A stretch of 64,000 nt of DNA. It comes from Thermodesulfobacterium hydrogeniphilum. GTDB taxonomy: Bacteria; Desulfobacterota; Thermodesulfobacteria; Thermodesulfobacteriales; Thermodesulfobacteriaceae. The position numbers and the translations under genes were made by a program. Where the stretch lies: the NCBI RefSeq assembly GCF_000746255.1, contig NZ_JQKW01000007.1:62001-126000 (forward strand), written 5' to 3'. Of this stretch, positions 52,159 to 61,160 are shown one piece after another (within the stretch, counting starts at the first letter, position 1; each line of letters starts with the position of its first letter). The notes under the pieces were generated by a model. The model was not told the origin of the DNA, made no database searches, and saw only the letters and a list, made by a program, of their open reading frames with translations.

Positions 52159-52485
52159 ATGGTTAGAAGAGAACTTTTAGAACTTAGAGAGGTTTTAGAA
52201 GCAGAAAAAAAAGCTCTTATGAAAGGTGCTGTGGAAGAAATTCTTAAATGGGCTTCTTATAAAGCTCGCTTAGCTAATTTTTTAAAGGATAAAAATCTTA
52301 CTCCTGAAGAGGAGGAGATACTAAAAGAAATTGCTGAAATAAATGAAAGAAATAAATTGATAATAGAAGCTGGATTAACTTTTGTAGAAGAGGCTTATAA
52401 ATTTTTAACTCAGCTTTTATATAATAAAGAAAACTATGGGAATAATTTAGAAAATAGTCCAAGAGTTCTTTCTAAATCAGCTTAA
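52159..52485 (+). CDS. FlgN-like chaperone of hook-filament proteins
   Basis: 108 residues, all helical (LLELREVLEAEKKALMKGAV, LTPEEEEILKEIAEINERN). The pattern of a leading E/K-rich helix and the ENxNxLL-like segment, with the position just before flgK, match FlgN, the cytosolic export chaperone for FlgK and FlgL. Sequence similarity is low, so context weighs heavily. AAGGAGGGTAA is the ribosome site. No flgM is present beside it. Confidence 0.65.
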   Translation: MVRRELLELREVLEAEKKALMKGAVEEILKWASYKARLANFLKDKNLTPEEEEILKEIAEINERNKLIIEAGLTFVEEAYKFLTQLLYNKENYGNNLENSPRVLSKSA

Positions 52486-52497
52486 GAGAGAAAGTAT

Positions 52498-55400
52498 ATG
52501 GCAGGATTGACAGGTGCATTAAATATTGCAAAAAATTCTTTACTTACTTTTCAGACTGCTTTGCAGACTATAAGCCATAATATTGCAAATGTTAATAATG
52601 AAAATTATAGTAGACAAAAAGTAGTGGAAACTACTTATCCTCCAAGTCCTTCTCCTGTAGGCCCTATCGGGTCTGGAGTGAAAATAGAAACTATAAAGCG
52701 TTATTTTGATTCTTTTTTAGAAAGAAATATTAACTTAAAGTTTACAGATTTTGGTCTGTATTCAGCTGAGGAGTCTGGGTTAACCATTTTGGAAAGTATT
52801 TTTAATGAGATAAAAGATGAATCAGGTCTTAGCAAGCTTTTGCAAAATTTTTGGAATTCTTGGCAGGCTCTTGCTGATAATCCAGAAAATCTGGCAGCAC
52901 GCACACAAGTTGTAGAAAATGGAAAACTTATTACTGAAATTTTTAAAACCAAATTTCAAAGTTTAAAAGATCTGGAAAATCAAATTGGTCTGAAACTTAA
53001 AACTTTAGTAGATAGAATTAATAATATTGCTTCTGAGATTTCTAAACTTAATATTCAAATAACAGCCATGGAATCAGGTGGAAAATCAGCCAATGATTTG
53101 AGAGATCAAAGAGATGCTTTAATAAAGGAACTTTCTCAGCTTGCCTCTATTCAATACTTTGAAACTAAAGAAGGAGCTTTTAATGTAATTATTGGAAAGG
53201 GCTTCAATTTGGTAAACATAGATAGAACTTGGAAACTTGAGATTTCTGGAACAGATCTTTACTGGGTTTCTACTAATGGAGCTGAAATACCTTTAACAAG
53301 TAAAGAAATAAGCTCAGGAGAATTAGGAGGATGGTTAAGACTTTTGGAACAACTTTCAGATGAGTATAATTATGAATATGTATCTGGAAATAAAGTAGTG
53401 GTTAATTCAACCACAGGTAATTTAATCAGTGAGGATGATAAGTTGTCTGAATTTGGATTGAGTGGAACAGTTTCTTTTACAATTAATGGAACAGACCATT
53501 TTGGAAATAATATAAATCAAACTATTAGTTTTGATTTAACTACTAATCCAGATACTACTGTTAGAGATTTGTTAGATAAAATAGAAGAAGCCTATAATTT
53601 TACAGTCAAAGCTTATATAAAAAATGGTAGACTATTTATAGAGGATCAATTTAGAGGGCCTGGAAAACTAAGTTTTTCAATTAGTGGGTCCTCTCAGCTT
53701 GATTTCGGTTCTTTTGATGATCCCGCTTTTCAAAGAAGGGTTACAGAGCTTAATTTAGCAGGAAAACTTAAGCTTTTCGGAGAAGAATTAATTAAAGCCG
53801 TAAATGAGCTCCATACACAAGGTGTTGGATTAACTTTTTATGAAAAAGAATTGGAAGGAGCTTATTCAGCTAATCAGTATATTAAAGAACTTCCATATTT
53901 CTTGGATCTTAAAAAGGATTCCACTGGAAATAATTTAGCAGGATTTTTTTATATATGGATTAAAGATCCTGCTGGTAAAATAACACCTGTAAAAGTAGAT
54001 TTGGATGGCTTAAGTATAAATTCTACCTTAGATGATTTGGCAAATCAAATAAATTCAGCTTTAAATGAAGCAGGATTTTATACAAATTCTACTACTTGGG
54101 ATATAAGAGCTTATATAAGGAACGGAAAACTTGTTTTTCAAGTCCAAGATGGTTATGCTTTTGGTTTTTCAAATGACACCTCAGGTATACTTCTCTCTAC
54201 AGGAATAAATCTTTTTTTCAATGGTGATGATCCAGCATCTGTTGAGGTAAATCCTTTTTTAATTCAAAAGCCTGAATTAATCGCTACAGGAAAAATGGAT
54301 ATTACAGCTTTCAGAAGCGAAAGACCTTTATTTGGAATCTTTAAAAGTAACAATACAGTAAATGCTTCTCAAACTTTTGCTATAGATCGTATTTACTTAA
54401 AATATTATAATAATAAAGGAGAAAATATTCCTATTTTTACAGAAAATCCTAATCAAGAAAAGTTCTTCTTTGTTCTAAAAAATAATATAACAGAAAATAC
54501 TAAATTAACAGACTTAGGATTTAGAGAAGGGGATACTATAACTTTTTCCGGTGGTCTTCATGATGGAACTTTGGTTAGTAGCACATCTTTCACTATAGAT
54601 TCTTTTAGCACTGTTCAAGATTTGATAAACCAAATAAAAACAGCTTTTAATAATAAAATAAATATAAATATTAAAAATGGATTGCTTGTTTTTGAAGATG
54701 AAACTACAGGAAGTAATAACTTTACTTTAACTATTTCTTCTAACAATACTTCAGCTTTTGAAACAAATTTTGGACCAGAATATAGATGGGATATAGATAG
54801 TAATATAGGTTATTATGTAGAGATTCCTATTAATTCTTCCTTATCAGCAACTCCGGATACCCTTGCAGACATTTCAAGTAAAATAGATAGACTTCCTTAT
54901 ATAAGATCTTATATAGATACTACTGGTTATTTAGTTATGACTCTTGAACATGATCAAACTACAGCATATGGATTTGAAATAGGAGAAAACTATATAGGAA
55001 GTGATACAATTAATTATTCTGATAGTTTTGTTCAATTATTAAACAATCAACAAATGTATATTCCAGCTTTTAGATGGGATGGAACTTCCAATCCTACAAG
55101 AGTTATTACAGGTTTTGAAGGAATTCCTTTAGATGTGAATAATAATGATTATATCCATTTTTACCTTTTTGATAAAAATGGAGAACCAATAGAAGATATA
55201 GATATAGATGGAGATGGTAATCCAGATCCATTCAGAATAAATCTTGATAATTTGGATAATATATTTTCGCTTTTAAAGGAGATAAATAATCCAAAAAATG
55301 TACAATATGGACTTTCAGCTTGTTTAGACAGAGAGGGAAGATTCATTGTAGAAACTACAGGACTTTATGATACCAAAACTTTCATTGTGCAGGATGAAAT

Positions 55401-55800
55401 AGAAACAGCATCAAATACCTATGTTCAGGCTCCAAATAATCTGGGTTTGATAAATTATCTTAAAGGCTATGAATTTAAACGTGGAGATAACAGAACTGCA
55501 CAAAGCATTGCTGATTTAAGCTCTACTACAAGAGAAAAATTGAATTATTCGTCCTTAGAGGATTATTATGCCAGCATGGTGGGGGAAATTGGTGCTGTGA
55601 CAAAATCTGTTAAAGAAAATAAAAATTTTTTAGATACTTTGATTTCACAACTTAAAGCTATAAAAGATAGCATTTCAGGAGTTTCCTTAGATGAAGAGAT
55701 GTCTAATTTGATAAAATATCAGCAAGCTTTTATGGCCTCTGCAAAAATTTTATCAACTGTAGAGGACATGTTTGAAGCCCTTATTAATGCTAAAAGATGA
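52498..55800 (+). CDS. flgK: Hook-associated protein FlgK, enlarged
   Basis: 1100 residues, about twice the usual 550. N-terminal SLLTFQTALQTISHNIANVN and the terminal VSLDEEMSNLIKYQQAFMAS and ILSTVEDMFEALIN are the conserved D0/D1 parts. FLDTLISQLKAIKDSISG is near the end. The extra middle region (about 320-970) holds five or so similar modules around 60-100 residues, each with a T-x-x-DL-x-x-x-I helix and a turn like AYIKNGRLFIED, AYIRNGKLVFQV or NIKNGLLVFED. A DIDIDGDGNPDPF loop near residue 900 looks like a calcium-binding site. It joins hook and filament. No frameshift seen. Confidence 0.92.
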   Translation: MAGLTGALNIAKNSLLTFQTALQTISHNIANVNNENYSRQKVVETTYPPSPSPVGPIGSGVKIETIKRYFDSFLERNINLKFTDFGLYSAEESGLTILESIFNEIKDESGLSKLLQNFWNSWQALADNPENLAARTQVVENGKLITEIFKTKFQSLKDLENQIGLKLKTLVDRINNIASEISKLNIQITAMESGGKSANDLRDQRDALIKELSQLASIQYFETKEGAFNVIIGKGFNLVNIDRTWKLEISGTDLYWVSTNGAEIPLTSKEISSGELGGWLRLLEQLSDEYNYEYVSGNKVVVNSTTGNLISEDDKLSEFGLSGTVSFTINGTDHFGNNINQTISFDLTTNPDTTVRDLLDKIEEAYNFTVKAYIKNGRLFIEDQFRGPGKLSFSISGSSQLDFGSFDDPAFQRRVTELNLAGKLKLFGEELIKAVNELHTQGVGLTFYEKELEGAYSANQYIKELPYFLDLKKDSTGNNLAGFFYIWIKDPAGKITPVKVDLDGLSINSTLDDLANQINSALNEAGFYTNSTTWDIRAYIRNGKLVFQVQDGYAFGFSNDTSGILLSTGINLFFNGDDPASVEVNPFLIQKPELIATGKMDITAFRSERPLFGIFKSNNTVNASQTFAIDRIYLKYYNNKGENIPIFTENPNQEKFFFVLKNNITENTKLTDLGFREGDTITFSGGLHDGTLVSSTSFTIDSFSTVQDLINQIKTAFNNKININIKNGLLVFEDETTGSNNFTLTISSNNTSAFETNFGPEYRWDIDSNIGYYVEIPINSSLSATPDTLADISSKIDRLPYIRSYIDTTGYLVMTLEHDQTTAYGFEIGENYIGSDTINYSDSFVQLLNNQQMYIPAFRWDGTSNPTRVITGFEGIPLDVNNNDYIHFYLFDKNGEPIEDIDIDGDGNPDPFRINLDNLDNIFSLLKEINNPKNVQYGLSACLDREGRFIVETTGLYDTKTFIVQDEIETASNTYVQAPNNLGLINYLKGYEFKRGDNRTAQSIADLSSTTREKLNYSSLEDYYASMVGEIGAVTKSVKENKNFLDTLISQLKAIKDSISGVSLDEEMSNLIKYQQAFMASAKILSTVEDMFEALINAKR

Positions 55801-55816
55801 TAAAAGAGGTATTTAA

Positions 55817-56758
55817 ATGAGAATAGGGTTTAATACCAAGTTTAACAGCATTTTAGCAGATTTAAATCGTCTTTCTTCAGATATAAATCTGACTCAATTA
55901 AAAATTTCTTCTGGAAAGAATTTCCTTAACCCTTCTGATAATCCTTCTGATGTAGTTATAAGCCTTAATTATAAAAAAAGTATCGGAAAAATTAATAAAT
56001 ATCAACAAGCTATAAATGATGGACTTGCTTTTTTAAAATCTCAGGAATCTACATTAGGAAATGTACAGGATTTAATTGCGAGAGCTAAAGTTCTTGCTAT
56101 TCAGGCAGCCAATGCTACTCAAGATAAAAATGCTCGTAAAGCTATAGCTAATGAGATAGATGGTATTTTAAAAAGTATTTTAGGTCTTGCTAATTCACAG
56201 CTTGGTGAAAAGTATTTATTTGCGGGTCAAAAAACAAGTGGTTATGCCTCTGGAGAAACACCTTTTGAATTAATTAAAGAAAGTCTTCCTGATGGACAGG
56301 TTATAGAAAAAGTTATTTACAATGGTTCAGTAGAAAATTTTGAGATAAGTTATGATAAAGATATGAAAATGGAACTTGGAGAAAATGGACAAAAGATTTT
56401 TATGGATTCAGGAATTTTTGAAACTCTTATAGGTTTAAAAAGAACATTAGAAGCTGATAATCAGGTAGATTATAATAAAGAACAATATGATATTCAAAAA
56501 TTTATTGGAAAATTAGACAATATATATAGTTATATTTCTACTAAAAGAGACAAAATAGGTGCACAGATTTCACATTTAGAAACCAAGAAAAATCTCTATG
56601 AGGACTTTAAACAGACTTTGCAAAGTAATCTTGGAAATATAGAAAGTGCGGATCTTGCAGAACTTGCTACTAAAATGCAACAACTAACCATAGCTTATGA
56701 TGCTGCACTTAGAGCAACTGCCATGGTTAGTGGTCTAAGCTTGGTTAGATATCTATAA
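55817..56758 (+). CDS. flgL: Hook-associated protein FlgL
   Basis: 313 residues. MRIGFNTKFNSILADLNRLS and LKISSGKNFLNPSDNPSDVV are the flagellin-like D0/D1 start; NSQLGEKYLFAGQKTSG in the middle is the FlgL signature, and LATKMQQLTIAYDAALRATA closes the protein. It forms the second junction layer capping the hook. It is 16 bp after flgK and is the last flagellar gene here; it overlaps the convergent TolB-like gene by 6 bp. Confidence 0.9.
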   Translation: MRIGFNTKFNSILADLNRLSSDINLTQLKISSGKNFLNPSDNPSDVVISLNYKKSIGKINKYQQAINDGLAFLKSQESTLGNVQDLIARAKVLAIQAANATQDKNARKAIANEIDGILKSILGLANSQLGEKYLFAGQKTSGYASGETPFELIKESLPDGQVIEKVIYNGSVENFEISYDKDMKMELGENGQKIFMDSGIFETLIGLKRTLEADNQVDYNKEQYDIQKFIGKLDNIYSYISTKRDKIGAQISHLETKKNLYEDFKQTLQSNLGNIESADLAELATKMQQLTIAYDAALRATAMVSGLSLVRYL

Positions 56759-57979
56759 TCTACTCCAATCAGGGTAAAGAAAGTTTTTTCCTTTTATATA
56801 TAAATAGCTTAAATTAGAATCAAGATGAATTAAATATAATCCTGTGCCTTTGGGACCCTTTCCATAGGCTATAATATAATCACCTGTAGGTGAAAAAGCA
56901 GGATCCTCAAGACTTCCAGGAAAAACTATCTCTTTTTTATTATGGCTATGTAAATTATATAAAACTATGAAAGTATATCCTCCACTTTTTGCCAGATAAA
57001 GTAAATAGTCTCCTTTTGGAGAAAATCTTGGAGAAGTATTATATCTCACAGCTTTTGAGATTCTATAACTTTTTAGTGTATTTAAATCTAAAAGATAAAT
57101 TTTAGGTTTCCCTGTTCTTCTGTCATATACATACGCTAAAAATCTACCATCTTTTGAAACAGAACCTACTTGATAAACACCTTCGCCTCTTAGTAAAACT
57201 TTTAGGATTCCGGTTTTAATATTAAATTCATTTATACCAATTTTACTCTTATTTTCGATAGTTAAAAATATTTTTTCTCCATCAGAAGACCAAACAGGAG
57301 TGGAACAAAGACCTTTTATGAAAAAACTTTTTTTAATATGTGTTTTTAAGTCATAAATCTCTAAAAAATACCTTCTTTTTTTATAAATTAAATAAGCTAA
57401 TTTATCTCCTTGTGGAGAAAATTTGGGAAATAAAATAAGAGGAGCAGTTGTTATAAGATGAGGATTTACCTTTGAAAAATCACTAATATAAAGCTTATCT
57501 CCATAAGAAGTTCTTTTTACAAAAACAATTTTAGAAAAAGCTAAACCTTTGTAATTACTTAATTTTTCTATTACTTTATTGCAAAGAGAATAAACAACCA
57601 AATAGGGATAACTAAGAGGTCCTTCTATTTTATAAGATTCTAAGACTTTATTTTCCAATTTATCCCATAATTCCGCCACCAAACAGACTTTATTTCCCTT
57701 TTTTTGAACAACGCCCTTTATTAAATACTCTTTATGAAAGGTTTTAATAAGCGGTGAATTGGAAGAAGCCAAAATGAAAATATGATAGTTTAAAAGTCTG
57801 ATTAAAATAGGTGTAAGTTTATAAGAAAGTTTTTTATCTCCTTCAAAATAAGAAACTTTTACGACAATTTTGCTAAAAGAATAAGGTTCTACTGTAATTT
57901 TAGGAATTTCTTCAGAAAAAAGAAACTTGTTAAAAAATAGAAATAATACTATTACTAAGAAAAAAGACTTAAATTTCAT
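56753..57979 (-). CDS. TolB-like periplasmic beta-propeller protein
   Basis: 408 residues. Signal peptide (about 1-22, ending LFSEE), an N-terminal TolB domain (about 30-150) and a WD40-like PD40 propeller of five or so blades with repeats such as FSPQGDKLAYLIYKKR, WSSDGEKIFLTIENK, VSKDGRFLAYVYDRRTGKPK, FSPKGDYLLYLAKSGG and FSPTGDYIIAYGKGPKGTG. TolB normally couples Pal to the Tol complex. No tolQRA or pal gene is adjacent, so the call is TolB-like. It starts inside the last codons of the citrate-synthase-like gene (11-bp overlap). Confidence 0.8.
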   Translation of the reverse strand: MKFKSFFLVIVLFLFFNKFLFSEEIPKITVEPYSFSKIVVKVSYFEGDKKLSYKLTPILIRLLNYHIFILASSNSPLIKTFHKEYLIKGVVQKKGNKVCLVAELWDKLENKVLESYKIEGPLSYPYLVVYSLCNKVIEKLSNYKGLAFSKIVFVKRTSYGDKLYISDFSKVNPHLITTAPLILFPKFSPQGDKLAYLIYKKRRYFLEIYDLKTHIKKSFFIKGLCSTPVWSSDGEKIFLTIENKSKIGINEFNIKTGILKVLLRGEGVYQVGSVSKDGRFLAYVYDRRTGKPKIYLLDLNTLKSYRISKAVRYNTSPRFSPKGDYLLYLAKSGGYTFIVLYNLHSHNKKEIVFPGSLEDPAFSPTGDYIIAYGKGPKGTGLYLIHLDSNLSYLYIKGKNFLYPDWSRL

Positions 57980-59771
57980 AGGAACCGTTTTCCATTTTCA
58001 CCACATCTTCAAATTTGATGTCCATTCCCAGAATACCTGTAATTTCTTCATATTTATCTCTTATAGGTGTAGAGATAGTTATACATAGGTTTGAAGTAAT
58101 TTTTGATGTGTAAAATTTAGAGGTATAAGTTTTACCTGTTTTCATAGGTCTTATAAACCACTCTCTGTCTTCAAAAGTTTCTTTGCCAAAGAATTCTGCG
58201 AATTTTTTAGCATATTGAAAATCATTAGTTAATCCTATGATAGGTTTTCCTTCAGCATCTACTACATAAATAAATTGCACATAAGGATGATCCTCCAAAA
58301 ATTTTTTCAAAACTTTTCTGATTTTAGCTGGATCTAAGGATCTCACATCTGGATCTTGAGCAAGATCTTCAATATATTTTGTCATTAGATTTATTACAAA
58401 ATCTCTCAAATGATCTAATTCAGAGATAAATAATTCAGGTATATATTTTTTAGTATAATTGAGCATTTCTTCATTAGATATAGGAGTGATTCTTCCTTTT
58501 TCATACTCTTCCAGTATCTTTTTATAGATTTTAGCTACACCAGGATGCCTTTTATCAATCCTTTTATCTCCTTCCAAACCAAAGTGGGTATTAATCCAAT
58601 AAGCAATACCTGCAGTTCCGCTTTTATCAGTAATAATAATTTGAATAGGTCTTTTAAGTAATTTCCAAGTATCAAAGGAATTATAAATTTCTTCATTTTT
58701 AATAATTCCATCAATATGAATACCTGCTTTAGTAGCATTAAACTCTTCTCCTACAAATGGTTGTCTGGTAGGTATTTTCTCATGAAGAATGTTTTTATAA
58801 TAATTGGTAATATCTGTAATTACAGTAGTATCCATACCATCGGAAGTTCCTCTCAAAGAGATATATTCAAAAACCATAGCTTCTAAAGGTGTATTTCCGG
58901 TCCTTTCTCCTATACCAAGAAGAGACGTATTTACATAAGTACAACCATATAACCAGGCTACAGAGGCATTGATTACAGCTCTATAAAAATCGTTATGTCC
59001 ATGCCATTCAAGAAGTTCTTCAGGAACTCCGGCTTCCTCTATAAAAGCTCTGATTAACTTAGGTACACTAATTGGAAGACAGGCTTCAGGATAAGGAACT
59101 CCTACTCCCAATGTATCACAAAGCCTTATTTTTATATCTATTCCACTTTCTTCTCTTAATTTCATAAGTTCTATAGCAAAGGGAATTACAAAGCCATATA
59201 TATCAGCTCTTGTAACATCTTCAAAATGGCATCTCGGTCTTATTCCAAGAGATAAAGCTTCTTTAACAATAGCTAAATAATCTTCCATTGCCTGTTTTCT
59301 ATTCTTTTTAAGCTTTAAAAAAATATGATAATCAGAACATGAAGTGAGAATTCCAGTTTCTTTAAGACCGGCTTCTTTGACCAATTTTAGATCTTCCTTT
59401 TTTGCTCTGATCCAACCTGTAATTTCAGGATATTTATACCCTAAGGCTAAACATCTTTCTAAAGCTTCTTTGTCCTTGGCAGTATATAAAAAGAATTCGG
59501 TTTTTCTAATTATTCCCTTAGGTCCACTTAATTTGCTTAAAAATTTATAAAGAGTTTCTATCTGTTCAGGAGTATAAGGAACTCTGGCTTGTTGACCATC
59601 TCTGAAGGTAGTATCTGTAATATAAAATTTTTCAGCAGGTTGAGGAGGAATGTATTTTCCATCAAAAAAGATTTTAGGAGGTTCTGAATAAGGAAAAAAG
59701 TCCTTGAAAAGATTTGGTGTATCTACATCTTTCAAAGGATAATTCTCTTTTTTAGGTTTGTATTTTAACAT
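57969..59771 (-). CDS. Re-citrate/homocitrate synthase-like enzyme fused to a Cache-like sensor domain
   Basis: 600 residues. The first 410 form a DRE-TIM metallolyase TIM barrel: ITDTTFRDGQQARVPYTP (the acetyl-CoA enzyme motif) near residue 52, RPRCHFEDVTRADIYGF near 184, EWHGHNDFYRAVINA (HxH/metal) near 260, and TSLLGIGERTGNTPLE near 288, as in homocitrate, isopropylmalate and Re-citrate synthases. The fold is best read as Re-citrate synthase given the anaerobic context, but substrate is not proven. Residues about 470-600 (FIYVVDAEGKPIIG, DREWFIRPMKTGKTYTSKF, LCITISTPIRDKYEEITG) look like a PDC/Cache ligand domain without membrane helices. Both parts lack frame breaks. No ribosome site is strong; it leads the tolB-like gene. 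Confidence 0.8.
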   Translation of the reverse strand: MLKYKPKKENYPLKDVDTPNLFKDFFPYSEPPKIFFDGKYIPPQPAEKFYITDTTFRDGQQARVPYTPEQIETLYKFLSKLSGPKGIIRKTEFFLYTAKDKEALERCLALGYKYPEITGWIRAKKEDLKLVKEAGLKETGILTSCSDYHIFLKLKKNRKQAMEDYLAIVKEALSLGIRPRCHFEDVTRADIYGFVIPFAIELMKLREESGIDIKIRLCDTLGVGVPYPEACLPISVPKLIRAFIEEAGVPEELLEWHGHNDFYRAVINASVAWLYGCTYVNTSLLGIGERTGNTPLEAMVFEYISLRGTSDGMDTTVITDITNYYKNILHEKIPTRQPFVGEEFNATKAGIHIDGIIKNEEIYNSFDTWKLLKRPIQIIITDKSGTAGIAYWINTHFGLEGDKRIDKRHPGVAKIYKKILEEYEKGRITPISNEEMLNYTKKYIPELFISELDHLRDFVINLMTKYIEDLAQDPDVRSLDPAKIRKVLKKFLEDHPYVQFIYVVDAEGKPIIGLTNDFQYAKKFAEFFGKETFEDREWFIRPMKTGKTYTSKFYTSKITSNLCITISTPIRDKYEEITGILGMDIKFEDVVKMENGSYEI

Positions 59772-59880
59772 TCAGTCTCCTCCGTATTTAAAATATATTT
59801 TCCAAATATTAAAATTAAATAAGAAAAAATCAAGTTTTTAAAATTGAAAAAAAATTTTTTTATATTACCCCAAAAAGGGA

Positions 59881-59909
59881 TTGACAAATATTTTTTTGGT
59901 AGAATTATA
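59881..59909 (+). promoter_or_regulatory. Promoter of the aminotransferase-selA unit
   Basis: TTGACA (59881-59886) with ATTATA after 17 bp, and TATAAT a few bases on (59908-59913, spacer 21). It is followed by about a 40-nt leader with GAGG before the ATG at 59955. The divergent gene starts at 59771, so about 110 bp separate them. Confidence 0.55.
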
Positions 59910-59954
59910 TAATTTTTAATAAAACTCTAATTTATAATAAGAGGCAATTTATAA

Positions 59955-61160
59955 ATGAATAACCCATTTAAAGTGAATCCAGCTTTTAGAACTTACCATG
60001 TAGAGTATGCTATAAGAGATATAGTAGAGGCTTCTAAAGAAGCAAAAAAGCAGGGAAAAGAGCTTATCTATTTAAATATTGGCGATCCTGTTCAATATGG
60101 ATTTAAAACACCTGAGTCCATTTTAAAAGCGGTTTGCGAAGCTCTTTATAAGAACTACAACTCCTATTCTGATTCTGTAGGCGTTCCTGAGGCAGTTGAT
60201 GCTATTAAAAGTTATGCTTTAAAAAAAGGAATTAAACCTCTAGATATATATGTCACTCAAGGCGCTTCAGAGGCTATAGAATTTGCAATAGCAGCTTTAA
60301 TAAATCCTGGAGAGAATATTTTATTGCCTTGTCCGTGTTATCCTTTGTATCAGGCTATTGTGGCTAAATTTGAGATAGAGCCAAGATTTTACTTTTTAGA
60401 TGAAGAAAACAATTGGGAACCAGATTTAGATAATATAGAAGCTTTAATAGATAAAAAAACTAAAGCCATAGCTATTATCAATCCTAATAATCCTACAGGA
60501 GCTATATATTCAAAAGAAACACTTGAAAAAATATTAGAAATAGCTAAAAAATATCAATTAGTTATTCTTTCTGATGAAATTTATGATCAGTTTATTTTAG
60601 AAGAAAATTTAGAGCATATTTCTATAGCTTCTTTAACTGATGAAATACCTGTAATTACTTTTAATGGTTTGTCTAAGAATTATTTTGCTCCTGGTTTTAG
60701 AATAGGCTGGGGTATTATTTCAGGTCCTAAAGAAATGCTAATAGATTATATAGAAGCTATCCATAAATTGTCCAGGACTCGACTCTGTGCCCCTCATCCC
60801 TTACAATTTGCTATCCCAGAGGCTTTAAATAATGAAAATGGATATATTAAACAGGTCATTAAAGACTTGCGTAAAAGAAGAGATTTGCTCGTTGATGGTT
60901 TAAACCAAATTTCACATATTTCCTGTGTTAAACCTTTGGGAGCTTTTTATGCTTTTCCAAGAATTGATATTTCAGATATAAGTGATTTAGAGTTCACAAA
61001 AAGGCTTATTCTTGAAGAAGGAGTCGTAGTGGTACATGGTAGTGGTTTTGGACAAAAACCAGGAACTAAACATTTTCGGATTATTTTTCTTCCTGAAGAA
61101 GAGAAATTAATCAAAGCTTTAGAAAAGATTGAAAAATTTGTGAAAAAAATTACTTCCTGA
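59955..61160 (+). CDS. Class I aminotransferase, AlaA/alanine-type
   Basis: 401 residues, fold type I PLP enzyme. Family motifs are YLNIGDPVQYGFKTPESI near residue 38, NNPTGAIYSKETL near 179, LSDEIYDQFI near 203 and the Schiff-base Lys241 in FNGLSKNYFAPGFRIGWG, with SRTRLCAPHPLQF after it and GSGFGQKPGTKHFRIIFL near 365. Overall it is closest to the bacterial/archaeal alanine aminotransferase group (AlaA/AlaT); aspartate or other specificity is possible. It ends 1 bp into selA. Confidence 0.82.
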   Translation: MNNPFKVNPAFRTYHVEYAIRDIVEASKEAKKQGKELIYLNIGDPVQYGFKTPESILKAVCEALYKNYNSYSDSVGVPEAVDAIKSYALKKGIKPLDIYVTQGASEAIEFAIAALINPGENILLPCPCYPLYQAIVAKFEIEPRFYFLDEENNWEPDLDNIEALIDKKTKAIAIINPNNPTGAIYSKETLEKILEIAKKYQLVILSDEIYDQFILEENLEHISIASLTDEIPVITFNGLSKNYFAPGFRIGWGIISGPKEMLIDYIEAIHKLSRTRLCAPHPLQFAIPEALNNENGYIKQVIKDLRKRRDLLVDGLNQISHISCVKPLGAFYAFPRIDISDISDLEFTKRLILEEGVVVVHGSGFGQKPGTKHFRIIFLPEEEKLIKALEKIEKFVKKITS

